From Paracorniculantispora psalliotae (taxonomy: Eukaryota; Ascomycota; Sordariomycetes; Hypocreales; Cordycipitaceae): 64,000 nucleotides of DNA. The stretch covers positions 1-64,000 of the forward strand of contig PHFE01000028.1 of NCBI GenBank assembly GCA_002796755.1. Direction: 5' to 3'. A program made the translations under genes and the position numbers. A model generated the notes under the pieces. It was given only the letters and a program-made list of their open reading frames with translations, was not told where the DNA came from and did no database searches. Below, piece by piece: positions 1 to 11,913 of the stretch (its first letter is position 1; each line of letters opens with the position of its first letter).

Positions 1-3000
1 CCCTCTTCTCGTCTTAGCGTTCTCGTCACATCCCAGTGACAGACCGGCCCATCTTCATTAACCGTTCTCTGCATACACGCCCCCTCCACCATCGCTCATC
101 AACGCTAGACCCTTTTTGAGATTGCTCTGCGACGCACACCCACCCAGGTTCTTTTGTCGGATGGCGCACCGCGAATGGAGCACCCGCCCGGGGTCAGAAA
201 GAGGAGAAAAGACGCTGCAATCCTTGAAGAGCCCGGAACTCTACCCGCCAGACGGTTAGCGCTCAGGTCTCGGAGGAACGTACTGCGCCTCCCCGGGCCA
301 CCGCCGCGTGCGAGCCACCACCCCCTGCCTCGATGCAGAGGAAATCCTCTCGTGCTTGCTGTCTGCATGTCTTAAAATCGCTCAATCTGTACCGTGTTTT
401 CTATGATGCTTGGCAAGTATGATGAGCTGGCTGCCGGTATAAGGCGTGTGCCAAACCGGTACGCACCGACTAACGAGCAACCTGGCAGAGACCTTGCTTT
501 TGCTAATGGTGTCCTGCTTGACTAAGGCAGAGAAAGCCGATCACCGAAGACCGGTTTGACACGAGCTCCATGCGTGACCGCGCTGCGCCTGGTCAACCAT
601 GTACACTGTACTTTGAGCCACGGCTGGGTGAGAGGGGAGATGCTCGGTGTAATGAGATGATGGGGCTCCGCTGGGGCTAGCGAGAACAGGGCATCCCATG
701 AAATAATGGCGCAAGCCTCGAGAGGCGACTGGAAGAGACTAAAATCGACCCGATGTAAATGCAGGATGAAAGCAACGGGGCGGCCGCTGGGTCCGCAAAC
801 GCCACGATCGCTCAATCAAGAAGCTGCTTAGACGAACGAGAATGAGCAGGTCCCGGCGTGCAGACGTGGCTTGCCCCGGTTTAAGCGGGAAGAGGCTTGG
901 GAGAAAAAAAGACACCTGGAGTGAAGAACGGAAATGTTAATAATAGAATACTGGCAAATTTTTCAGGGCCATTGTGTAGTACATGCTTCGTCGGGGGGTT
1001 GTTCCCGTCTTTGCAGCTGGGGCTGCCTGCCCATCTCATCGACTCCACGCATGTCCCGCTTCGCCTGCCAGCGAGAAGGATAGAAGCCTGGGAACTCGAC
1101 AGTTCGACGTCGCGCTGCAAGATTACATTTTTCAGCGGCAAAATGGAAACAATGACAAAGCTTTGACAGGTTAAGAAAAATAGCTGGTAATTGTAACAGA
1201 CGCGAGGACATTAGCGAGCAGGGGACTCGCCGCGCGCCTGCAACATGACACTGAGGCAGAGTAGCGCGACTATGGCGCGCTCTCCACCTGTCAACCATCA
1301 GTCGGAAAGTGCCGCAGACAGCTTGTTGTGAAACAAAGATTGAGGAATACAATCGGAGGCAACAGCTTCTCGTCAGTTACATGCTTTTACGCAGAGTTTC
1401 CGTTGTGTTACATCGAGAACCCTAACGCCACCGCAGGAGCACTTCAGCCTGTTTGGGCCTCTATTCTATGGTCCAGATACGGCAAGGGACAGTGCAGATA
1501 GCAACGGGCTCCGGCTTTAACGTCAACTGAGAATTAAAGAATTGAGTTTGCCCCCTCCTTCCGCGGTAGAGTTCAGACAGCGGGCGCGGCCGCGCCAGGT
1601 GTTCGTTTATGCGTCTCATGCGAAACAATCGTCTCAATAGAGTAAACCGAGCCCCGGAATAAAATGTTCATGTCGCGGATTTAGTGGTCCTTGTAGGCGA
1701 GACTCACTGCCATTTTTTCCCCGTCTCAGCTAGATAGGGGCGGTTGAACCATCCAAACCGTCAAACTCTATTATTGCGTCGGGCAAAAGCGTCACCAGAA
1801 GCCCGAGCAGTCTATGGGGCGTGTGAAGTCGCCAGATAGCGTCCATGAATACTGAAGCCGAATGCTACACCGAGACAACTGATGGCCAGACTCCAAACTG
1901 CAAGGTATGGCGTAGCTGCGGATACTTGGGCTGCTATCAATGCAGAAGCCGACGCCAACGTGCCTGTGAGCATGGCAGCACACGCCGTTGCGCGGAGACG
2001 TTGCCGCTATAAACTGGCTGGCAAAGCGGCCGACTGAGCGCAAGCAAATTTCGTTCAATTTTCCAAATCAAGGAACTGCAAGACACCAAAACGGCAGGCG
2101 CGAAATGGACAGCCGGTGTGCCTTTGCTCAGTGCAAATCGGCATTGAATGGCTGAGCTAGCCCGGCCCGCTTCACAAGCCTCCATCTTGACAGGGGAAGA
2201 ATTTGAAGCTGTACACCCTCCATGTTGACTGCAAGTCACCGGTACTTGTGATATTTGCATGTTGATTCTTTGAATTGTTCTACTTTTCGGTCCTACTCTT
2301 GCGGTGGAGGGTGGGACACACGCTGGTGGCTTGACGGACCTGGCACCGCAGAACAGCAGAAGCTGCCGAGCAGCCTTACTCTCAGCTGCGCAGCCTGCCA
2401 CTAGCAGCTGTATTGGTCCCAGTTGTGCTCAGCTCATATGACTGAATCAAACATTGCCAGTTGAGACGTTTCGTTTTGCTGTAACTCGCAGTAGCTATTT
2501 CGTAGGCCCGAACGAGGACATGAACCTACCGCTTGCCTGAACTGTCAACCGAGTCTCATACCACCCACGAGCTTTGCAGGTCGCGGGGGCCCTGTTTTGG
2601 ACCAGATCTCAACCAGTAACAAGCACCACCGGTCCACCACACAGGAGCTAAATAAGCGCTTTCATCGGGGCCCAACGTGTGGGCCGTACGTTATTATCTT
2701 ACGTCAACGGTTGTGCGTCGATATTAAATGCCCACAGAAATCTTGCAAACAAGGCCGGAGCTAGTTTGGAGCTCAGAGCAGCTGCTCTTCCGGTGATGGT
2801 CAATGTTCATCACTCCACTCCGAGGTTCCGACCGCGTCCAAGAGCGCGCGCGCTTGTTGAGATTGGGCAAGATGAGGGTATCGACCGGAGCTAGCAGTCC
2901 AGGCTCGAATACTTGGTTGCAATGTTGCTGGGTAGTTTCTCCGACAGGGAATCCCCTGCTCCTCTCGACATGGTGTCCATCTGCGCCAATGACATATTTG

Positions 3001-6000
3001 GTGCGGCTGCCGATGCAGCCCACCAAGCTGCAAAGCAAGCCACATGGAAAAATCTTCAAAAAGAAGGAGCCTGACAGGATTGGCACGGCCCTCGCATGTA
3101 GCTGTTGTGGCGTGACTGTCTGCGGCACTAGAGCTGGAGAGGTGGAGGCCACGGGATTCGGACAATGGCTGCGGCCACACCATGATTTGCTAGCCTAACG
3201 AACTCGGAAATGATTAGTGCAGCCTCGTTAGCAGAGTGGTTTTCGGCACATTGTCAAAGTTGCAGCGACTGGGAGCCTGCAACTTGCTGCGATCACGTGG
3301 TGAATGCGTCCTGCGGCCTGATGACCCACATGCCCTGCCAGATCGTGAGATGGGAGGCTACATGGGGCCACAGATGGCGATGTTGTACATGATTTCGAGC
3401 GTCGACAGCTGCGTATCATGCAACGTGGCACAAGGCAGTGGCCGAGGTTCCATGAACCTTGAATTGAAGAGCGTCCGTCAAGAACGTTTTCTTTTTTGTG
3501 CAATCGCGAGCCATGCGAAGAGGTGCCGCACTGCGTCCGCACACCGAACAACCAGTAAACGTTGCATTCGGTGGAGAATATCCCGAACAAATCAGCAAAG
3601 ATGAGGGAAGCTTTCCCAATTTTCCTCGAGCGAAGTCTAGACAACGGCTAGCACATCACGATGCCGGGTGTGGCAGGGAGTAAAGATGGTCTAGAGCTGG
3701 CGTGGGCTCGTGGGAGCTGACGAGGCGTGCTAGGGTGGTGCGATTTGTCAATATAAACGAGATCAAAAGAGGAATGGAGTTGGAGAATAGAAGCAAGTCT
3801 ATTGGTGGACGCGAAATGGGCAGTTTGAAAGCGAGGCCTTGTGGATGCAGGTTCAAGGTCAACAAACGGGCCTAAATTAGTGCCACCAGCTTGAGGTACT
3901 TGTAACAACAGAGTTGGCCAAGCAAGGCAGGTGTTCCAAACTCGGCACTCCGTAGCGACCGGCCTGCAACAAGCGAAGATAGATATGGTTAGACAGTGTC
4001 TAGGATCATCCTTTCACACGGTATCCAGCTGCCAGCAGAAAAGAGAGAGAAAGTGAAGGACCTTGACAAGGGGGGCGAGGGGGGCACCACAGCCTGAACA
4101 ACGTTGTAGCTGCAGAGGGGCGCGGGACAGCAGGGCGAGTTCCGCGCGGTCGACAGGTTAGCACATTGAGCAACCAGGATGCTCACTAGAATAGACGGCA
4201 GGGCAGTGGCTGAGGTTGCTAAAGTGACTAGGTAGCGGCAGGCTACGTTAGCACCTGCTAGCGCCGCTGAGCACTGAAGCAGTTGCCATGAGTGCCCCGT
4301 GCCTGCCGGAAGCAAGGTGCTGTCCTGTTTCGCGGTACAACCACTGAGGAACCCAGGCGGTTGCCGCTTGCTGCTGCTAGCGCTCGCTCATCGACACCGC
4401 GCCCTCTCCGCAGAGCACCGGCCACTGCCCAACCCGGATCCTGCTGGCGCCATCTCCGTCCCTCATCATCCTGGTGCTACCCTCTTCCTCTTCTGTCAGC
4501 TGGCTGGTGCCACCAACCATCGCTGCCTAAGTCATCTGTCTGTCCTCCTCCATCAACCGATCCTCTCAAGCGTCCCACACACCCTCCAAATCCTCTTCAC
4601 CCACCCACCAACCCGCCTTTGCTGCGAGATTGCACGGCTGTCCTCGTTTGCGCTAACCCGAAGTCGTGTCCACACGTCCCTGCTCTCCCCGATAAGAAGA
4701 CAAGGGCTTGCTTTTCAACAATGGGTGGAGAGGGTGTGCTCCTAAAGCTTGTCTTTCCAACTGAACGAGCTAAGTTACTCTAGTCTGGCCGAGAACTGAC
4801 TGATCATGACAAGCAGCGCATGCCTTCTCAATTGCCGCATGAACGAGCTTCTGATGATACCCCGTCCCTTGCCCTCTTGCCGACGCTACCGCCCTCCGCT
4901 ACGCCCTGCTACTGTGCATTTTCGCATCCGGTCATGGAGAAACTTTTGTGGAAAACGTCGTACGGCCCCTAATTGTGACTCCGTGAGACACGGGGCGCTC
5001 AGAAGGCACAGCTGGCGCCCCCAACGGCTGTCATCACCGCTGTGATCCATTGGCGCAAACGCCACTCAAACCTGTTCGCGTAGTACAACTTGTCACCCGC
5101 GCAAAGCTAGCAGCCCTTCCACGCAGCTCACAGTATGAAGATTATGCCACGTATCACAAATGCTGACCAATGTCTACAAGTTGCAGAGGAAGGAGACTGA
5201 ACCGTGCCGCTTGCCAGGTGTCTGTCGGAGATGCTTCGGACACACACGCGAATCCCTGCTCTGTGGCGCGCCCTCTTTGCTGAAAATATACGAACTAAGC
5301 CGAACAGGGTTCCTTTTTGCGCTTCAATGGCATCGACGGCTTTTCGCATTCCAGACTCAGCTCATCCCAGCTGCTCCAATGCCGAAACAAGCTGAAGCCA
5401 TGAGCCAATGCAACATACTGCGCAAGTATAAACCATAATTCTGCGGCAATGCGACTTTTGCGCGCTCTGTTGCGGATTTATGTAACCTCTCGGCCACATT
5501 CTGACCGCACATCTCCATATTTACTCGTTCAAGGGACTCTTTCAGGGTTGTGGCGCAAATCGAACGTGTGGTGAAGGAGCCATCGTCGGCCGCCTCAAAG
5601 CTAAGATTGCCGCGGGTCCAAAGTCTCCCCTCTCAGGTTTTAAATCGCGGCCCTCTTGCCAGCAACTTATTACCGAATCGCCGAAAGAATGGTAATTTAT
5701 CCCGCGCCTAGCATGTGCTTAGAAATTCTAATTTTCGGTTGCATCCACGGTTATAAGATTTTTGCTCCTCGATTCGAGGATACGACAACCCGTAGCGACA
5801 GTAGGCGAAGGATGGCCACACAAGCGGCATATTTATCACCAATCACATTACAGAAGTGAAGAAAGAATCTGCATCAGGTGCAGCTGTCAGCTCCCACCCT
5901 CCCCTCACCGGTTGAATCTGTTGAGCGCACCTAGCACGGGCCGCCCTTCTGGGCAACGCTCCCATAGATCGTCTCCGCGTCACCGACTTGAAGCAGCTGG

Positions 6001-8998
6001 AGAAGAGGAGACAATGGCTTACCTGTCGATTGTGGTGGATGGGTGCTCCTCTCTTGATGCAACAACGACGAGGAGCTCCCAGGTGACGGCCTGTGCGAAG
6101 TTTGGCCCAATCCAGGCCCCCATTCGCCCCCATGATGGACTATAAGCGCCAGGCGTTCAAGGCCCGCTAGCAGATGGCGCCACTCGACGCTAGGAGGAGA
6201 TGGGCGGACCATCCAGAGCTGAAGAGCAGCCACACAGCACATTTGCTAGTGTGTTTGGTGGCACCTTTGTTGTTTTGGCGGCGCAGCAACAAGGCCAGTG
6301 GTAACGGTGGCCCTACAACGGTACATATGTAGCTGCCAATGCGGGCGCAAGTGTCACTTACGGGCAGCACTGCCTTGCCACTTTTGTATCTCACTGCCTC
6401 CCTGTTTCTTGACGATCAGCAAGTGACCCGAGTGTACTGGAAGCCACTAGTTGAGAAGACACAATCTGCGGCGGGTGTGATGTCTTGCGGGGGTACCATG
6501 GTGGGGGTGGCCGCTGAAGAGAGCGTGATTCCATCCTCGCGCCGCTGTTCCTGTACAATGGCATACGATTTCAATCCAAGCCGAGAAAGCAAGTAAAGGA
6601 GTGGTGGGTGCCTTCCACTCTTATGGGGTGTGCAAATACAAAACAGAGCCAAGGGCCAAGAACCGTAGAGCAGGTCGACCCAGAGCCGGTTCATTCTTAT
6701 GCTGCATGAGAAATCGAAAAGAGTAGGTGAGTCTCAAAAATGAAAAGAGGTGACATACTCACAGGACAGGACGAAAAATAAAGAATGACGCGTTCGCATT
6801 TCCAAGAGCTCAAGAGCCCGGGATCTGGAGCTCATGTGGATGCGTGCATGTGCTGGCGTGGGAGATTTCGTCATGCAAACCCCGAGACAATGAGCTATCG
6901 GCCTCTAGCCCACTCAAAAACGACAACATGGCAGCGTTGCATTGCAGTGGGAACACGAGCTTCCAGTTTTACTTTTGACCTGTTCCCCAGGCAAGGCGAG
7001 CACAGGTTCAGCGCTCAGCCTTGTTGTCTGAATGCGACCCCCCAGCCACAGCTGGCCCGATGCTGCACCTCGGCCCTCCGCCCAGCGTCCACCAAGACAA
7101 GGTGCCTCACCCATCATGTCGCCCACCCTTGAATGGCAGATTTCGGGCCAATTCTGTTCCTATCGGGCATTTCTTTTGCTTTTTTGTTTGCTGGCTTTGT
7201 CGCCACGGCGCACTCTCCTGACATGATCCAGTCTACATCGGCCCCCAAGCGGATAGCCAGTCAAACTGCCGGATCATGTCTCCGGCGCTGGTTGCCAGCA
7301 AACCCCAACGGTTCATGGCGCCCAGAATAGCAGCACCTACAACTTCAAAGTACTTCACCCCAGTCGATGGCACAAAGAACCTTTCTCCCTTTTCTGGGGC
7401 CGGATTTTCATTAAACGAAAAATAGCCCAAAAATACGTGTACAGCACCCGTGTCCACGCCCCCGCCTTATTCCTCTTGACCGCATCCATCTCTCGCTTCA
7501 TGAGACTCGCCCGGGGCATTCGTCCTTTGCTGCGCTGGCACCTGTCCTTTCATTTACCAGACTGTCGGTATCCTATCACCATGCTCGCTCGTTGAGTCAT
7601 GACCTGGCAGGCTTGCTCCTTTTCCTCTTGCCCGCATGCATTCGCCTTCTGCACTTGCCAGGGCCATTCTGCTGCTGCCTGGCTAGCTAGGGATGCGACT
7701 GCGTGCTGCACGTCGCTATTTCCGGTAAAAGGAGGGGTGCGGAAGTGGGCGTGTGTGTGTGTGTAATGCGGGTGTTGCGGGTGGTGCGTGGTGGTGGCGC
7801 GCGCCCGTTCCGCCCACACCAGCCAGACTAACCTGCAAGCACGCACCCGAGAGCCACGAGCGGCCTGGCTTACCTCTTTCTATCCCTGTGGTCTCGAGTT
7901 CAGTAGCTCTGCCCTGTTTCGCCATTTCTCCGCTTCTTCATTCGCCCTAATCACTGCGCCCGTTTCTTGAATCTGCTTAACCTGCTTGTGCTGTTTGTGT
8001 CGCATCGAGCCTAATCCCCCCTCACCTCAGTGACATGCCCTCCCCAGAACTTTTCCCCCCCAGTGCTACCCAATACTGATTGCTTCCTGCCTGCTATAAA
8101 CCCTGGGGGGTTGCTTCATATATACCAAGCATATATACCAGGACGAAGGGGGGAAACGGGCGCTGGCTCGTCTCGGGCGCAAGCAGGCGGAGCGGGCGCT
8201 CTGCCAGAACCTGGCCCCGTTCGCTTTTCACGATAAAGGAGGGGGGTGTCTCTACAAAAACCTTTGTGGAGTTCGTCTCGGTCTGGTGGGTGGGTGGAGA
8301 TTTCGTGGCGCTCAACTTCGACACCCATCAAAACTATCAGCCCAGATGCAGACTCCCTCTCTGTCTCTCTCGCTCGCTCGCAGCATGACCCCCGCCGCCG
8401 ATGCCATTCCCCTCACCTCCTATTCGGCTGGGCTGCTTCTGTAAATAGATTTTTTTTCTGTTCTCCTTGTCCCACATCTTTAGAGCGGCACGCGCACGGC
8501 ACATATCGGGTGTGCCTGCTAGACAGATGTGGTAACCGAAGTCCATTGGCTAGCGCCCATGTACATCCACATCCACCTTCAATCCACATCAATCCACGGT
8601 CCCCAGCTTGGGGACTCTTGTTTGCTGTTGTCCTTGGGGTCCTTTGGGGGTGAAAAATGTTCAATTCGAATAAGTATAGAGGCTAGCGAGCGAGAATATC
8701 CAGAAGAAAAAACCCTCCTGTTCAAAAATGCCTCCACCTTCTCAGGGCGCCGGTACTGATAGCAAACTGCCATGCCAAGAAAACAAATAGTCATAAAAGA
8801 CCAGGGGGTTTGTCAATATCGTAAACAGACAAACACATATAGCCAGAAAAAAAAATCCAAAAGTCGGGGTCCAAAAGTGATGTAGAAAAAAAGGTTGGAG
8901 TCTCTTCGTTGCGAAGATGAAGCAGTCTAAATAGATCCAGGAAATAAAAGAATAAGTGAAATGAGCATGCATCGTGACGACATTGGTAACATCCCATA
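1..8998. other. gene-poor region, no credible gene
   Basis: About 9 kb in which I find no open frame that is longer than chance, has a good ATG context and joins to neighbours by consensus splice sites. Short frames occur on both strands but none resembles a known family. Two plus-strand stretches are strongly pyrimidine-rich (about 4315-4720 and 7380-8060), which in filamentous ascomycetes is usual for the strand just upstream of, or in, a 5' leader; here no coding sequence follows. Short tandem motifs are visible near 8120-8145 (two CATATATACCA units) and 8565-8600 (repeats of ATCCACAT-like units). The right end is the 3' flank of the gene starting at 10650. Confidence 0.6.
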
Positions 8999-10650
8999 TT
9001 AGTTCGTCTCTGCCTTGACTTTCTTCGGGCCCTTGGGTGCAAGCTTCCTGCGTCGCTGCACAAGGGGTTTGCGGGTTGCCGCTTTGCGGCGGGACTCCTG
9101 GGCCACCACTTGGTCCATCACCTCTTCCTCATCAACCGTGCGTTCAAACAGCGACGGCCCGCTGTAAGAGATGCCAGGCTCTCGTGCCGCCTTGGATTCT
9201 GCCTTTCTCTTTCCGGCCAGGAATCGGCATCGGCGACGAAGCTCCATCTCGTTAACGCCCTCAACGTAGATGCCCTCCTCAAGTGCCATATCGACAACCA
9301 CCTTGAATTCCATATCAGTGGAATTCAAAAGCATATTGCGAGATCCGCCAAGCTTGTGGAACTCCTCGAGCAGTGTCTTGTAGCGGTTGCGTTCCATGTT
9401 CTGCCACGCTTGAAGGAGAATATCTTCCTAAATCGTGAGTCAGTAAACCGTGCCAGCTTGCATTGCGAGTTGCTTCTACTCACATCTTTTTCCAGCCACT
9501 GGATGTACCTGGAGCGACCACGAGCAAGCTTCATTTGTAGCGTCTCTTTGCCTGAATATCTGGAAAACGCTTTGTAGTAATCCTCCTGGATGCTGTCCCA
9601 CATGTCCTGGCCCTTCTGGTCACGGTGCTCCCATCGAGAAGAGAAGATACACTTTTCCTCAGCAGGGCAGGTGTCCTTGAGCTGAGGAGGGACCTCATCG
9701 CCGAAGCAATTCTTATGGTCGTTAATATCGACAGGTGGGGGTTTCTGGGAGGCAGCAGATCTCCTTGGGGCCGCGCGCTTCCTCTTCGATTTCTTCACTC
9801 CCGCGCTGCTACTACGCCGGGAGCTAGTGTAAGACTCGTCGGCAGAATCTTCGCCATCTTTCATTTCGGAATCCCCTTCCTCCTCTTTCTTAACTTCAGG
9901 GTGTGGGGAAGCTGAGCCCTCCCTGGAAGGTTCTTCGGGTGATGCAGTGTCCACTTTGGAGTCCTCGCGAGGTGTGCTGACTTCGGAAGCCGTTTCCAGT
10001 GTTTGTGGGCTATCCGCTGACTGCACAGAGGTCATATCCATCATCGGAGGGCCATTGCTGCCTAAGTGAGGGACAGCAACAAAATAAGGAGCGGTCTGGT
10101 TCAGAACGGATTGGTTCTGCGCATCATCAAGAGGGTAACTGCCCAGGAAAGACTCCGGGTCTGGAGTGCAGCGCTCTTGCATGTAGAACTCTTGAGGGAT
10201 CGCAACGTCATCGTTTGGGCCCGGACCCTGTTCAAAATTGAAATGCGCATTCCAGTCAGGGTAGAACATCTTTCCGCTATTGGGCGGGCTAGGGAGACCA
10301 TTCATTGTGTTGTCGGGAAAGAGCGCGTATTGCTTCACAATGTGCTCCATTGGTGGCGAGCCCACCGACGAGACGGGGCTAAGGAGCAAGCTGCAATCGG
10401 CGCTAATGTGGTAGGAAGAGGACTGCAAAAAAGAACAAATGATGTCAGCTTTATCCGAGCGGAAAGAATCAATGGCGCAAGAAATCATAGCAGGGTGATG
10501 TTGTAGACCTACTGTTGAGAAAGAGTGGAGCTCAGGGAAATCGGAGGAGGAGGGGGAGGCTCCAGTAGTTGAGGAATCGGAGAGATCCATTGGATCGGAC
10601 AGGCTGTTGGAGGTGGACGATAGATGATCGATGCAAGTTGCCTCAATCAT
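8999..10650 (-). CDS. conserved nuclear regulator-like protein, function unknown
   Basis: Three exons on the minus strand: 10650-10513, 10422-9484 and 9427-8999 give 501 residues. The second intron (56 nt) joins WLEKD to EDILLQAW. The first (90 nt, acceptor TTTTTTGCAG, branch GCTGAC) is in frame and stop-free, so it could be retained. The N-terminal two thirds are low-complexity, rich in Ser, Pro and Asp. A basic patch KKSKRKR (residues about 256-262) looks like a nuclear localisation signal. Residues about 297-410 form a compact region with regularly spaced Trp (SRWEHRD, DMWDSI, YIQWLEKD, LLQAWQN), which resembles a Myb/SANT-like DNA-binding fold; that comparison is by eye only. The C terminus is very basic (about 435-501). 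The ATG at 10650 was chosen because the open frame upstream begins only at TTG; another ATG lies at 10590. It is isolated in a gene desert, as developmental regulators often are. I do not recognise a named family. Confidence 0.75.
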
Positions 10651-11844
10651 GATTGCGACGGCAATTATCAAGATGACGAGCTCGTCAATGCTGCAGCTGC
10701 TGGGGTGCAGGAAAGTGTTGCGGAGAGGTGGGGGGTTGCACGGGATCTGGTAGGCAAAAGACAAAGCTATGTCTCATTGACTAACAGTGCAATGTGATGT
10801 GAGAATTGCAATGGAGACGAGGAGATTGGGTTGGAGGATATCAACAGATCTTTATCTAGTCGAGTGGTTTTGGGGTGTCGGCGCAAAGAGCAAGCAAAAG
10901 CGAGCTGATCGGGAGTGGTAGAGTGGATGAAGAAGAAGTCTGCCTTCTATGGAGGTTGCGGCCACCAGTACAGGTCTGATTCGGCCGAGTGGAGTGTAAG
11001 TAAGGCAGAAGGTAGAAGCAGAAGGAAGAGTGATTGAAAGAAGAAGTCCACGAGGGTCAGAAAAAGAGGCCCGGCGGCGGTCTTTTGTATAAGCCTGTCC
11101 TTGACACACCCCGAGGTACATGGACATTGCAGAGTACTTGGAGACCCTTGTCTCTACACGCAAGGGTCAGGGACGCGGCGGCCCCAGTCTTGCTCGATAC
11201 CAAAAGGCAGATTGTCGCGGTGGGTGGCGTGTGAAAGCAAGTGAGAGGAGGGGGTGTGGACGTGGGACTGGCGACGGGGAGTAGTGCGACTCTCGCTCGT
11301 CTTGCGTCAAGCCGGGCAGTCAGGCAGTCTGCAAGTTCCCAGTATGGGTCGCCAGAACGGCCATGGTCCTGCTATCGTGCCGTGCGGGCGATGTACTAGC
11401 GCAGAGACGACGAGAGACTGCGACTGGAGCTGGAGGGGTGAGAGGGGCGGGAGGGTGTGGACGACGGCGAGGAGCGAAAGGGCGGCCACACAAGGAAAAG
11501 GCTGACTGTCGTGCATGAGCATCAGCCAGCAGAGATACTGCAATAGCCGCTGAGCAACAGACTCGTATCCACCAGAGACGGAGACCCCCAAGGCTGCCAG
11601 GCTACTTGGTTAGCAGGCCAGTTCGCCCACGAGCTAGCCCAAGATGAAGAACAGGGGGTGGTGGTGGTGTGCGGTTAGGGCCCAGCAGGAGTGTCCGGCC
11701 GGCTAGCAGACCTCTGCTTTTGGGTGTGTTATTATTAGCCGTTCTGCTTGCTTTCAGGCTTGCAGAGTCGCATTTCGGGTGGATATCGCAAATGTGGCTC
11801 CGTGGTCTTTTTTTTCTCTCTCTCCTTTTTTTTTTTTTTTTTTT
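10651..11844 (-). promoter_or_regulatory. upstream region of the 8999-10650 gene
   Basis: The minus strand from about 10780 to 11300 is rich in C and T without ORF structure, which suggests a long 5' leader or core promoter for the lone regulator gene. No individual element can be assigned. The plus strand then runs into a T tract that ends at the assembly gap. Confidence 0.4.
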
Positions 11845-11913
11845 NNNNNNNNNNNNNNNNNNNNNNNNNNNNNNNNNNNNNNNNNNNNNNNNNNNNNNNN
11901 NNNNNNNNNNNNN
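11845..11913. other. assembly gap (69 N)
   Basis: A run of 69 N follows directly on a tract of about 20 T. The gap probably reflects a homopolymer or low-complexity sequence that failed to assemble, so its true length is unknown. Confidence 0.95.

Noticed and set aside
3220..3310. tRNA-like string (TTAGCAGAGTGGTT) resembling a D arm
   Set aside because: No T-arm GGTTCGA-type sequence at the right distance and no acceptor stem pairing visible.
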